Assembly (NCBI GenBank): GCA_944326615.1
Contig: CALVEO010000021.1
Coordinates: 1 to 32,243 of the forward strand
Reading direction: 5' to 3'
Source of the DNA: Candidatus Gastranaerophilales bacterium
Lineage (GTDB): Bacteria; Cyanobacteriota; Vampirovibrionia; Gastranaerophilales; Gastranaerophilaceae
DNA: 32,243 nucleotides
The notes below the pieces were generated by a model, which had not been told where the DNA came from, did not search any database, and saw only the letters and a list, made by a program, of their open reading frames with translations. The translations under genes were made by a program, and so were the position numbers. Shown piece after piece: positions 15,241 through 23,424 of the stretch. The number at the start of each line of letters is the position of its first letter. The first letter of the stretch is position 1.

Positions 15241-16422
15241 ATGAGCATGCTAAATGTGGGAGCTCTAAACCAAAAAATAATTGCACAATCGGTAAAAACT
15301 ACTGCCGTTCAGCCTTCTGCGCCTGAAAACAGTACAAAAAAAGAAAAATCTTTGTCAGATAAAAAATGGCAGATTGCATCAGCTGCAGTTGCTGCAATTG
15401 CAATTGCAGGAATTTTGATTGCAAATAGAAATAAAATAGGCAAAATTTTTAAAGGCAGTAAGGCTAAAAATAATCAGACTAATCCGGTACCGGAGCATGC
15501 CCCGGTGCCGAAAAAGGAAAATAAAATTAATCCATCTCAACAGTCTGCTGAAGGGACTGATTCTTCGGGTAAACCATTTGAATCTAATGATAATGTAAAT
15601 CCAAACGAAGATTTATCTAATAATCCTAATGTTGATGATATAGACGATGATATTATGGGTGATGATTACAAGTATGTTCCGCCTGTGCCAAAACTCATTG
15701 ATAAAGTTGTTCCGTATGATGAAAATTATGAACGTTTAAGACTTGAAGCAGAAATTCCGGTAAGAGAAAAAATAACCGAGATTTTTAAACGATACAGAGA
15801 AGATCAGGAATCGGCCCCGGAATTTAATAAATACCGTATTGCAAATGTTCTTTTCCCTAAGCATGTTGCCCCTCCGATAAAACCTGATTTGAGAGAGCTT
15901 GAAGAAGCTGATCTTGATGCTGTTTTATCTTTTCTTGAAAAATATCAGTATAATGCCAAGATGCGTGCCGGTATTGATGTATCGGATGTTGATGAAGTAA
16001 AGCGGTTGATGAGATTGATTGATGAAGCAGAGCCGTTAGAAGAAGATACTTATGTTTACAGGGGAATAAGAACACGTGAATTGTGGGGTGAGCATAAAGA
16101 ATTAGATTTTGCAAAGGATATGGAAGTCGGAGATACATTAAAAGACAGGGCATTTGTTTCAACATCACGCTCTTATGATGTGGATCTTGCAGCAACCGAT
16201 CCTAAAAACCTTGAAGAACGTTTGCAAAATTGCGGGGTCATTATGAGGATAAAATTGCCTAAAGGCACAAAAGGTCTGGATTGCAGACGTTGTTCCATGG
16301 TAAATTCAGACAGAGGTATAAACGCTGTTTATATTTTGCCGCCGGGAGCTGAATTTAAGATAAGAGCTTTTGATTATCCAAGAAGAATTATAGCTTGCGA
16401 TTATATTTTACCCAATAAATAG
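15241..16422 (+). CDS. ADP-ribosyltransferase-like protein with membrane segment and degenerate active site
   Basis: A 393-residue protein. Residues 1-42 are disordered, 45-62 form an alanine/isoleucine-rich hydrophobic segment, and 75-150 are a Pro/Asn/Asp-rich linker. Residues about 165-393 resemble the R-S-E class of ADP-ribosyltransferases: YVYRGIRT gives Arg274, FVSTSRSYD gives the STS at 307-309, and NAVYILPPGAEFKI matches the ARTT/strand that normally carries E/Q-x-E. By that alignment the catalytic Glu position is Val363 and the first is Asn361. The protein may be inactive, use another residue, or bind NAD without transfer. AGGAG precedes the ATG. Export or display on the membrane is a guess from the hydrophobic segment. 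Confidence 0.65.
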   Translation: MSMLNVGALNQKIIAQSVKTTAVQPSAPENSTKKEKSLSDKKWQIASAAVAAIAIAGILIANRNKIGKIFKGSKAKNNQTNPVPEHAPVPKKENKINPSQQSAEGTDSSGKPFESNDNVNPNEDLSNNPNVDDIDDDIMGDDYKYVPPVPKLIDKVVPYDENYERLRLEAEIPVREKITEIFKRYREDQESAPEFNKYRIANVLFPKHVAPPIKPDLRELEEADLDAVLSFLEKYQYNAKMRAGIDVSDVDEVKRLMRLIDEAEPLEEDTYVYRGIRTRELWGEHKELDFAKDMEVGDTLKDRAFVSTSRSYDVDLAATDPKNLEERLQNCGVIMRIKLPKGTKGLDCRRCSMVNSDRGINAVYILPPGAEFKIRAFDYPRRIIACDYILPNK

Positions 16423-16438
16423 TTTATTGTTAAATTTG

Positions 16439-16447
16439 TGTTATAAT
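16439..16447 (+). promoter_or_regulatory. extended -10 promoter of the permease gene
   Basis: TGTTATAAT at 16439-16447, a TGn-extended -10 with a perfect TATAAT. No good -35 is seen. It lies 17 bases after the ART-like stop codon. Confidence 0.45.
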
Positions 16448-16490
16448 TTCCTTGTTTTAATAACTTTTGTTCTAAAAGGAGATTTTGCAT

Positions 16491-17822
16491 ATGATTGAGC
16501 ATTTCTATGAATTTGTACAAAATCATGCGGTTATTTTTTCCGCTTCAATTTTGATAATTGCGTATATATTTATTGCTGTTGATAAAATATCAAAGGTTAC
16601 TATAGCCTTGATGGGAGCTGTAATTACAATTTTATTAGGACTTGTGAGCGAGTCAAAATCTGTTAATGGAATTTTAAATCCAGATTACTTTATCAATTTT
16701 GTTGATTTTAATGTAATTTTCCTGCTTGTCTCAATGATGATTATAGTGAGCATTGCGACAAAGAGCGGAATGTTCAACTGGATTGCAAACGAACTTTTGA
16801 AACTTACAAAAGGGCATCCAAAACTTGTTCTTTTTACACTCGGTATTTTTACGGCCGTAACCTCTGCTTTTCTTGATAATGTAACAACGGTTATTCTAAT
16901 TATGCCTGTTACATTTTTTATTGCACAACGGCTGGAAATTAATCCTATACCGTTTTTGATAACAGAAATTTTTGCGTCAAATATTGGAGGTACTGCGACA
17001 CTTATCGGAGATCCGCCAAATATTATAATTGGAAGTGCAGCAGGATTATCTTTTATGGATTTTGTAAGAGAATTGACAGGTGTTGTTTCTGTGATTTTGC
17101 TTGTTGTTGTTACACTGATGATGTTTATTTTCAGAAAATCGCTTGTTGCAGATGCTGAAAAAATGAAAGCAGTAGCTAATTTGGATAATTCAAAAACAAT
17201 TACGGATTTCCCGTTGATGATAAGGAGCGCTGTTGTGCTTATGTTTGTAATTATTGGTTTTGTTTTGCATGATGTAACGCATATTGAGACATGTGTTACT
17301 GCAATGCTGGGGGCAAGCGTGTTGCTTTTGTTTGAAAAGCCAAAGGATATACTTTGTGATGTTGAATGGAATACAATATTTTTCTTTATCGGTTTGTTTA
17401 TTATAATCGGTGGGCTTGAGGCATCTGGCGGTATTGCTTTAATGGCAAAATGGATATTAAATATTACGCAAGGCTCTCAAAATGCCGCTGCGATGCTTAT
17501 TCTCTGGGCTTCAGGTTTAATTTCCGGAGTAATAGATAATATCCCTTACACTGCAACAATGACGCCTATGTTGTTGGAAATTCAAAAAACAATGGGAGCT
17601 GATTACACTTATCCGTTATGGTGGTGTTTATCTCTCGGTGCGTGTCTTGGCGGTAACATGACGATTATCGGGGCCGCATGTAATGTTATAGTATCCGAAA
17701 CTTCAGCTCATAAAGGGTATCCCATTTCATTTATAGGTTTTTTAAAATACGGTGTTGTAACGATGTTGATTTCGTTGGTTATAAGTTCCGTATATATCTG
17801 GGCCAGATTTTTGATGAACTGA
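16491..17822 (+). CDS. ArsB/NhaD-type (ion transporter superfamily) permease
   Basis: A 443-residue, highly hydrophobic protein with about eleven membrane segments. It shows the two inverted-repeat signatures of this superfamily: TAVTSAFLDNVTTVILIMPV followed by GGTATLIGDPPNIIIGSAAG in the first half, and SGVIDNIPYTATMTPML with GGNMTIIGAACNVIVS in the second. Relatives move arsenite, sodium in exchange for protons, or dicarboxylates; substrate is not readable from sequence. The ATG at 16491 has GGAGA eight bases upstream; a TTG two codons earlier is in frame but less likely. Confidence 0.88.
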   Translation: MIEHFYEFVQNHAVIFSASILIIAYIFIAVDKISKVTIALMGAVITILLGLVSESKSVNGILNPDYFINFVDFNVIFLLVSMMIIVSIATKSGMFNWIANELLKLTKGHPKLVLFTLGIFTAVTSAFLDNVTTVILIMPVTFFIAQRLEINPIPFLITEIFASNIGGTATLIGDPPNIIIGSAAGLSFMDFVRELTGVVSVILLVVVTLMMFIFRKSLVADAEKMKAVANLDNSKTITDFPLMIRSAVVLMFVIIGFVLHDVTHIETCVTAMLGASVLLLFEKPKDILCDVEWNTIFFFIGLFIIIGGLEASGGIALMAKWILNITQGSQNAAAMLILWASGLISGVIDNIPYTATMTPMLLEIQKTMGADYTYPLWWCLSLGACLGGNMTIIGAACNVIVSETSAHKGYPISFIGFLKYGVVTMLISLVISSVYIWARFLMN

Positions 17823-17830
17823 AATTATAC

Positions 17831-17965
17831 TTATATTACAAAATATAATAAAGCGAACATAACGCATAATGAGAGTGAGCTTAACACAAACCATGTATGC
17901 ATTACAGGGTGTTGATAATCCCATATTTCTTTTAATGTTGTTGCTGCATTTTCGATTTGTTGCAT
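17831..17965 (-). CDS. 44-residue single-pass membrane protein
   Basis: A small gene in the gap between the permease and the U32 gene, on the opposite strand. A strong GGAGAAG lies seven bases before the ATG at 17965. The protein has a short polar N-terminus (MQQIENAATTLKEIWDYQ) and one hydrophobic segment from about residue 24 to the end (WFVLSSLSLCVMFALLYFVI). It ends eight bases from the end of the permease gene. No family recognised. Good ribosome-binding site, amphipathic start and clean membrane helix argue for a real small protein. Confidence 0.55.
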   Translation of the reverse strand: MQQIENAATTLKEIWDYQHPVMHTWFVLSSLSLCVMFALLYFVI

Positions 17966-18047
17966 AATCTTTCTTCTCCAATAAACATATAAAATCTTTT
18001 ATATTTATATCTTATTCATTAATCATTTTCGGGCATCACCTAAACGG

Positions 18048-18076
18048 TTGATTATTTGTAATCTTTAGGATAATAT
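18048..18076 (+). promoter_or_regulatory. predicted promoter of the U32 gene, giving a leaderless mRNA
   Basis: TTGATT at 18048-18053, 17 bases, TAATAT at 18071-18076. The ATG at 18083 is six bases past the -10, where transcription should begin. Confidence 0.5.
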
Positions 18077-18082
18077 ACAGCT

Positions 18083-19330
18083 ATGCAGGATGTAGAACTT
18101 TTAATGCCGGCAGGCAATCTCGAAAAATTAGAATATGCCGTAAGATACGGTGCGGATGCAGTTTACCTCGGAGCAGTCGACTTTAGTCTGCGTGCTATGC
18201 GTAAAGGCAGTCTGATTACTATGGATAATTTGAGACAGGCTGTAGAACTTGCACATTCTCTCGGGGCAAAAGCGTATGTTACGATTAATATTTTTGCATT
18301 TAACAATGATATAAAGCAGCTTGAGGCAGCTTTAGATAAATTTAAGGATGCGAAACCGGACGCTTTTATTATCAGTGATTACGGGATTTTTAACTTAATA
18401 AAGCGTAATATTCCTGATGTTCCTATTCACATAAGTACACAAACAAATACTTTGAATTACGAAAGTGTAAAATTCTGGCGTGATTTAGGTGCATCACGTG
18501 TAATTCTGGCAAGAGAACTGCCGATTGCAGATATTGCTGAAATAAGGCGTCAGGTGCCGGATATAGAACTTGAATGTTTTATTCATGGTGCTCAGTGTGT
18601 TTCTTTTTCGGGAAGATGTCTTTTGAGTGATTATTTTTCAAAAGGAGAAAGAAAAGCTAACCATGGGAACTGCTCCCAGCCCTGCAGGTGGAGTTATAAA
18701 CTTGTAGAAGAAACACGTCCGGGAGAATATCTTGAGATTAATCAAGACGGAAGAGGTTCTCATATATTGAGCCCTAAAGATTTGTGCCTTGTAAAACAGC
18801 TCGGTCAGTTAATAGATGCGGGTGTGAATTCTTTCAAGGTAGAAGGCCGTACAAAAAGTCTTTATTATGTTTCAGCCGTTGCTAAAACTTACAGGCAGGC
18901 TATTGATGAAGTTTTAAAAAATCCTTCCGCTGATATGGACAAATATTTCAATGAACTTTTAAAAGTCGGAAACCGCGGTTATACAACAGGTTTTGCTCTG
19001 GGCGATAATAACGGAGATAGTTACAGTTATGATATTTCAAAAGGTCTTGCAGGAGCTGATTTCTTGTGTGAATTTCAGATGTGCAAAACAAACTGCCCTG
19101 ATGAGTATTTCCCTGTAAAGATTAAAAATAAAATGCTTTTAAAAGATGAAGTTGAAATAATTACTCCTGATGAGCAATTTACGACTGTTATTGAAGGTAT
19201 TAAAAATGAAGATGGAGAGGATTTGTCTCTCGGTAACACAAATGATGATGTATATGTAAAATTTTCTCAGGCGCCGAAAAATTATAAATATGCATTAGTT
19301 AGAACTGTAGGAATAAAAACTCCTGTTTAA
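18083..19330 (+). CDS. peptidase U32 family protein (TrhP/YegQ-like)
   Basis: A 415-residue protein of the U32 family. The N-terminal barrel opens with ELLMPAGNLEKLEYAVRYGADAVYLG-type sequence. The family signature is complete: CFIHGAQCVSFSGRCLLS, then NHGNCSQPCRW, giving Cys172, 179, 197 and 201 as likely iron-sulfur ligands. EGRTKS and TTGF follow, then a C-terminal beta domain. Bacterial members of this type (TrhP, RlhA) hydroxylate RNA, for instance position 34 uridine of tRNA; peptidase activity is an old label. tRNA hydroxylation is the best guess. First gene of a pair with the YqeG-like phosphatase. Confidence 0.88.
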   Translation: MQDVELLMPAGNLEKLEYAVRYGADAVYLGAVDFSLRAMRKGSLITMDNLRQAVELAHSLGAKAYVTINIFAFNNDIKQLEAALDKFKDAKPDAFIISDYGIFNLIKRNIPDVPIHISTQTNTLNYESVKFWRDLGASRVILARELPIADIAEIRRQVPDIELECFIHGAQCVSFSGRCLLSDYFSKGERKANHGNCSQPCRWSYKLVEETRPGEYLEINQDGRGSHILSPKDLCLVKQLGQLIDAGVNSFKVEGRTKSLYYVSAVAKTYRQAIDEVLKNPSADMDKYFNELLKVGNRGYTTGFALGDNNGDSYSYDISKGLAGADFLCEFQMCKTNCPDEYFPVKIKNKMLLKDEVEIITPDEQFTTVIEGIKNEDGEDLSLGNTNDDVYVKFSQAPKNYKYALVRTVGIKTPV

Positions 19331-19341
19331 GATGAGGAAAG

Positions 19342-19821
19342 ATGTTTATTAAACCTGATTATAATTTGAAAAGTATCTATGATATTGACCTTGAATGTTT
19401 GAAAAATAAAGGAATAAAGGCATTGTTGTTTGACCTTGACAGCACATTAATGGGTTCAAAGAGAGGTTATTATACCAAAGATACACTTGATTGGCTTGAA
19501 AAAGTCAGAAAAGACTTTTTTGTCGGTGTTGTTTCAAATAATAACAACCCTGTTTATATGGCAAAAGTGCTTGCATGTTCTGATTTTCCTGTAGTATTTG
19601 AAGCGCATAAGCCTGATATAAAAGTTGCTGAAAATTTTATGAAACAGTATTCTCTAAGGCCTGAGACAACATGTTTTGTCGGCGACAGACCTTTAACCGA
19701 TGTTATGTGCGGGAAAAATTTAGGGTGTATGACAATTCTTGTTGACTCTATAACAGCTGATATTGAAAAACCTATTGTACGTTTTGCAAGAAAATTAGAA
19801 AGATGTTTTGTAAGGGTATAA
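19342..19821 (+). CDS. YqeG-family HAD phosphatase
   Basis: A 159-residue HAD-superfamily protein. The nucleophile motif is LLFDLDSTLMG (Asp31, Asp33), motif II is VVSNNNN, the Lys is in EAHKPD, and motif IV is VGDRPLTDVMCGKN. This matches the YqeG IIIA-type family in length and order. Members include a yeast mitochondrial phosphatidylglycerophosphate phosphatase, but bacterial roles are mostly unknown. GAGG lies before the ATG, 11 bases after the U32 stop codon, so the two are co-transcribed. Confidence 0.88.
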   Translation: MFIKPDYNLKSIYDIDLECLKNKGIKALLFDLDSTLMGSKRGYYTKDTLDWLEKVRKDFFVGVVSNNNNPVYMAKVLACSDFPVVFEAHKPDIKVAENFMKQYSLRPETTCFVGDRPLTDVMCGKNLGCMTILVDSITADIEKPIVRFARKLERCFVRV

Positions 19822-19984
19822 TTATTACAGATTCTTAATAATCGTGCGTGATTTTTTATAATAGATTACAATAACTAATACGTTGGGAGGTTAAATTTCA
19901 AGTTTTTTTGTTATATAACTTGGTTATAATTATTATTCAGTTTTCGCTTCTTTATAATTAAATAAAATTTTTAAAGGTGTTTAT

Positions 19985-21319
19985 ATGAAGGTTCTGCAGG
20001 TATCTAATAGTGTAGTAAACAAGTCTTATTCGCCTAACAGCAAAGGCGGATGTACAAAAAAAGCTCTGGTGTCTCCGTCTGCAATTATGGTTGGAGGTAT
20101 TATTTCAGCAATTGCGGTACATAAAATTGCCCGTCCGGCTCAGAAAGTATGCAGCGAATATGTAAAATCACTTGCTGCAGGAGTTTCTGAGATGACCGGT
20201 AAAAAGGTTAATCCTCTCTCTCTTTCATGTGTTATGGACAAAGATGAGTTTATTCATCAAATATTGAAGATAAAGAAATTCAACTATAATTATACATCGC
20301 AAAATATTAAAAATTTTGGATTTCAGGCAGACTTTCATATGCACACAATTTATACTGACGGGAAAATAAGTGTAAAAAAATTACTTGATGAAATTTCTGA
20401 ATATTCCAACAAATTGTTCAGCAGAACGGGACAGAAGTTTAATTTTTCAATAACCGATCATGATTCGGTTAAGGCCGTAAAAGAGGCGCTTGTTATAATT
20501 TCTGAAAATCCCGAAAAATTTAAAAATGTCCGTTTTATTCCCGGAATTGAAATGAGTTTTTCACATAAATCGCAGACTACATCAAATCCTTGTGAAATTT
20601 CAGAAGTGCTGGCATACGGGATTAATCCTTTTAAGCTTGATAAATATTGTGATGCTCTCCAGACAAAAAGAAGCAATACTATAGATAATATGCTTGCAGA
20701 TATAAGAAGAAGCATTCCTCTTACAAATTTTGATAAGAATGAATTGATTAAAACGTATAATCTTAATCCTGATTGTTTGATGATGAATTCTCACTGGCCG
20801 GTAGAGCATTATGCCCAGACAAAGCATGCGATTACAATACAGGCATCAAGGCATGGAAAAGATCCAGCAGTTCTGTATAATGAAATAATGAGCAAAATTG
20901 ATGTAAAAAACCGTAACATGTGGTACTTGAAAAATAATAATTTTTTAGATAATGATATTAATGAAACAAGTATAATTTCAAACGTCAGGAAGAAATACGA
21001 ACCGCATATTGAAAATGACAAAATTGTTTTACAAAATGAAAGCTCTTTTGATAATATAATAGATTTGTTTAAAGGTAATGATAATGTTATTCTCTCATTT
21101 GCGCATCCGTATTTCACAGCTATGAAGTTCTATAATCCCAAAAAGGCTTTGAATTCTTTTATTCATAGATCTGAAGGGTTATTGCAGATTTCAGAAGCAT
21201 ATCATCAGGCATATCCTAAAGATGTAAGTCCTGACAGGGTTAATGAAGTAAATAGTTATATGAAGCATGTTCTAAAAATAGGCGGCTCTGATAATCATAA
21301 AAATATTTACATAGGGTGA
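19985..21319 (+). CDS. PHP-domain protein with N-terminal hydrophobic segment
   Basis: A 444-residue protein. Residues 1-30 are polar and 31-48 are moderately hydrophobic (PSAIMVGGIISAIAVHKI). From about 114 a PHP (polymerase and histidinol phosphatase) metal-dependent phosphoesterase domain is clear: DFHMHTIYTDG (116-126), ITDHDS (156-161), PGIEMS (186-191), then LSFAHPYF and, at the very end, GGSDNHKN. These supply the trinuclear metal site. Between about 220 and 360 is an insert larger than usual. PHP proteins cleave phosphate esters or nucleotides; substrate unknown. AAGGTG precedes the ATG. It is followed after four bases by a possible nucleotidyltransferase, so the two are coupled. Confidence 0.75.
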   Translation: MKVLQVSNSVVNKSYSPNSKGGCTKKALVSPSAIMVGGIISAIAVHKIARPAQKVCSEYVKSLAAGVSEMTGKKVNPLSLSCVMDKDEFIHQILKIKKFNYNYTSQNIKNFGFQADFHMHTIYTDGKISVKKLLDEISEYSNKLFSRTGQKFNFSITDHDSVKAVKEALVIISENPEKFKNVRFIPGIEMSFSHKSQTTSNPCEISEVLAYGINPFKLDKYCDALQTKRSNTIDNMLADIRRSIPLTNFDKNELIKTYNLNPDCLMMNSHWPVEHYAQTKHAITIQASRHGKDPAVLYNEIMSKIDVKNRNMWYLKNNNFLDNDINETSIISNVRKKYEPHIENDKIVLQNESSFDNIIDLFKGNDNVILSFAHPYFTAMKFYNPKKALNSFIHRSEGLLQISEAYHQAYPKDVSPDRVNEVNSYMKHVLKIGGSDNHKNIYIG

Positions 21320-21323
21320 TTAT

Positions 21324-22445
21324 ATGAAGGTAACAGGTGTTTACAATACAAGTTCTCAAAAAGTTCAATTTTCCGGTGTAACACAAAAAATTCCGCAAAT
21401 TGCAATAAACTCCGCGCAAGATTTGCAAAATCAGTACCATTATCTGCGTTTTGCAAAATATTATGAAGCTTTAGATGATGATATTTATCCTCAAAATAAA
21501 TCAATCAGAATGGAAAATTTTTCATTCCTGGAAAGAATTCCGCAGACTCTGAAAAAAATATTTGTGGAAAAGTTTAAAGAATTTACAGAGTTCCCGAATA
21601 TTACAAAAGTATCGGAAAAAATTAATGATACTTTTGTAAACAATGCTCTTAAAGCTGAAAATAATGATGTAAGGGTATTGCTTGCAGGATATGATCCTGT
21701 TTGTTCTATAGGTTTAAAGCATGCACTGCCCGGGAGTGATATTGACAAAGCTTACATTATTCTTGGCAAAAAGCAAAATGTTTTTAAACCGGATGATGAA
21801 ATAATTGCAAATTACAAAGGAGCATTATGGGAAAATGTCGACCAGAGAATATTGAGTTTGAATAATCAAAATACCTTCCCTGAAGTTTATACGCTGGATA
21901 AGATGTTTAATACTTTAGATGTCCTCGACAGGCTCACCGTAAATGCAGGACTTGATAAAAATATGGATTATTTTAAAGAAAAAAGACTTTTTGATATAGA
22001 CCCTGTTTCTGCAGGAGAGTTTAACATTCGTTTTGCAAATAAAAATAAAGGGGATGAAATATCAAAAGTTTATGCGAAAAATTTTGCATATTTTATAGAA
22101 TCCGTAAGAGACGGTAAAATAGCGTATAAGGTTGATGACGGTATTTTAAATGTTATCCATGAAAGATTACGACGTTCTCCTTTTGCAATAATGTCAAATG
22201 TTACGCAGATGGGCGCACATGAAAGACAGATTAATAAAGGTATGAAAGATATCAAAAGAAAACTCCGCGCACGTGAGCATCTTGTTGATGAATTTGACAG
22301 GTGGGCTGAAGAAGATAAGTTTAATCTTGTTAAAAATATTGTAAAAGCTGTTTCTAAAGATCAGGATAATACATTTGACAGATATTTTCTAAATGATGAT
22401 AATATTCTTGAAAGATATGAAAGGTTAAACAGGCAGCTTGTATAA
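21324..22445 (+). CDS. unknown protein, possibly nucleotidyltransferase-like
   Basis: A 373-residue soluble protein. The N-terminus is disordered and includes VQFSGV at residues 14-19. Residues 117-147 read VRVLLAGYDPVCSIG...LPGSDIDKAYIIL, where GSDID between two strands resembles the GS-x-D-x-D core of the nucleotidyltransferase fold. The similarity is by eye only. The rest is helical and charged with no recognised motif. It starts four bases after the PHP gene stop, suggesting joint function; its 3' end overlaps the convergent permease by 21 bases. Confidence 0.6.
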   Translation: MKVTGVYNTSSQKVQFSGVTQKIPQIAINSAQDLQNQYHYLRFAKYYEALDDDIYPQNKSIRMENFSFLERIPQTLKKIFVEKFKEFTEFPNITKVSEKINDTFVNNALKAENNDVRVLLAGYDPVCSIGLKHALPGSDIDKAYIILGKKQNVFKPDDEIIANYKGALWENVDQRILSLNNQNTFPEVYTLDKMFNTLDVLDRLTVNAGLDKNMDYFKEKRLFDIDPVSAGEFNIRFANKNKGDEISKVYAKNFAYFIESVRDGKIAYKVDDGILNVIHERLRRSPFAIMSNVTQMGAHERQINKGMKDIKRKLRAREHLVDEFDRWAEEDKFNLVKNIVKAVSKDQDNTFDRYFLNDDNILERYERLNRQLV

Positions 22446-23396
22446 CTGTATAAGCATTCCTGATATAATGCTTATTACAAGTAAAATTGAGATAATTTTC
22501 ATTGTATCTTTAATATTTTCACTGTGTCTGAAAAGAATTAGTATCCCTAATCCCGCATTGGATAAAAGTCCTGACATTACTGCCCCGAAACTTATTGATC
22601 CTTTTATTAAAAGCATTGTTAAGGCTATTGATACGGCGCAATTAGGTATAAGTCCTATAAAGGCCGTTATTACAGGCTCTAAAAATTTAACTTTTCCAAG
22701 CAGCACATGCAGAATTGAATGTTCTGCATAAACAAAAATCAGGAAGTTTAATACAATTGTAATTCCGAGTATAAAAAGAAAAATATTAAATGTATGCTTA
22801 AGCGGATGATAAATCAGTTCGCGCTTGCGTCTTTTTGAGATACTGTGATGACAGCAGCCTTCATGCTCTAAATTCCCAGCTTCATCTTTATCTTTTTCTT
22901 CTGTTATGGGTATGTATTTGTTATCTTTAAGCACAAAATCTATTAAATATCCTGCTAATACAGCAATAACAATTTTTAATCCAATAATCGGCAGAATGTA
23001 ATATGTTTTTGCAGGCTGTGCCAGAAGTATCGGAATAGCTTCATCAGACGTTGCAAGGTAAATCGCAATTAATGTACCTTTAGTAATAAATTTTCTTATA
23101 TAAAGCGTACTTGCAATTACGGAAAATCCGCATTGCGGAATTACAGCGGCAAGACTTCCGATTAAAGGTGCGGTCTTTTCTGATTTTTTCATAAACGAGT
23201 TAATATTGTCAGCATAAAAATATTCAATCAATTCGATAATCAAAAATACTATAAATAATAACGGCAATATATGAAAACTATCAATGATTGCATCCGCAAG
23301 CCAGTCAGGCATACCGAAATTTTCTATAATCCCGTCAAAGCCGGAAAACATATTTTCATTTATTGAATTGATTTTATTTAAAATATTTATCAGCAT
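22425..23396 (-). CDS. putative heavy-metal exporter permease (ArsP_2-like)
   Basis: A 323-residue membrane protein with about ten hydrophobic segments in two halves. AAVIPQCGFSVIASTLYI in the first half is echoed by GLIPNCAVSIALTMLLI in the second, an internal repeat typical of this exporter type. The central cytoplasmic loop is charged and metal-binding in look (NLEHEGCCHHSISKRRKRE). Layout matches the family annotated as 10-TM heavy-metal exporter or putative manganese transporter. The metal is unknown. It starts 28 bases after a TolC-like gene and is probably co-transcribed with it. Confidence 0.75.
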   Translation of the reverse strand: MLINILNKINSINENMFSGFDGIIENFGMPDWLADAIIDSFHILPLLFIVFLIIELIEYFYADNINSFMKKSEKTAPLIGSLAAVIPQCGFSVIASTLYIRKFITKGTLIAIYLATSDEAIPILLAQPAKTYYILPIIGLKIVIAVLAGYLIDFVLKDNKYIPITEEKDKDEAGNLEHEGCCHHSISKRRKRELIYHPLKHTFNIFLFILGITIVLNFLIFVYAEHSILHVLLGKVKFLEPVITAFIGLIPNCAVSIALTMLLIKGSISFGAVMSGLLSNAGLGILILFRHSENIKDTMKIISILLVISIISGMLIQLYKLPV

Positions 23397-23424
23397 ACCT
23401 TAATGATAATACAAACAAACTTGT

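Noticed and set aside
17742..17981. A 79-codon minus-strand frame overlapping the permease end
   Set aside because: It covers the better 44-codon gene in another frame and lacks a Shine-Dalgarno; Cys/Asn-rich random look.
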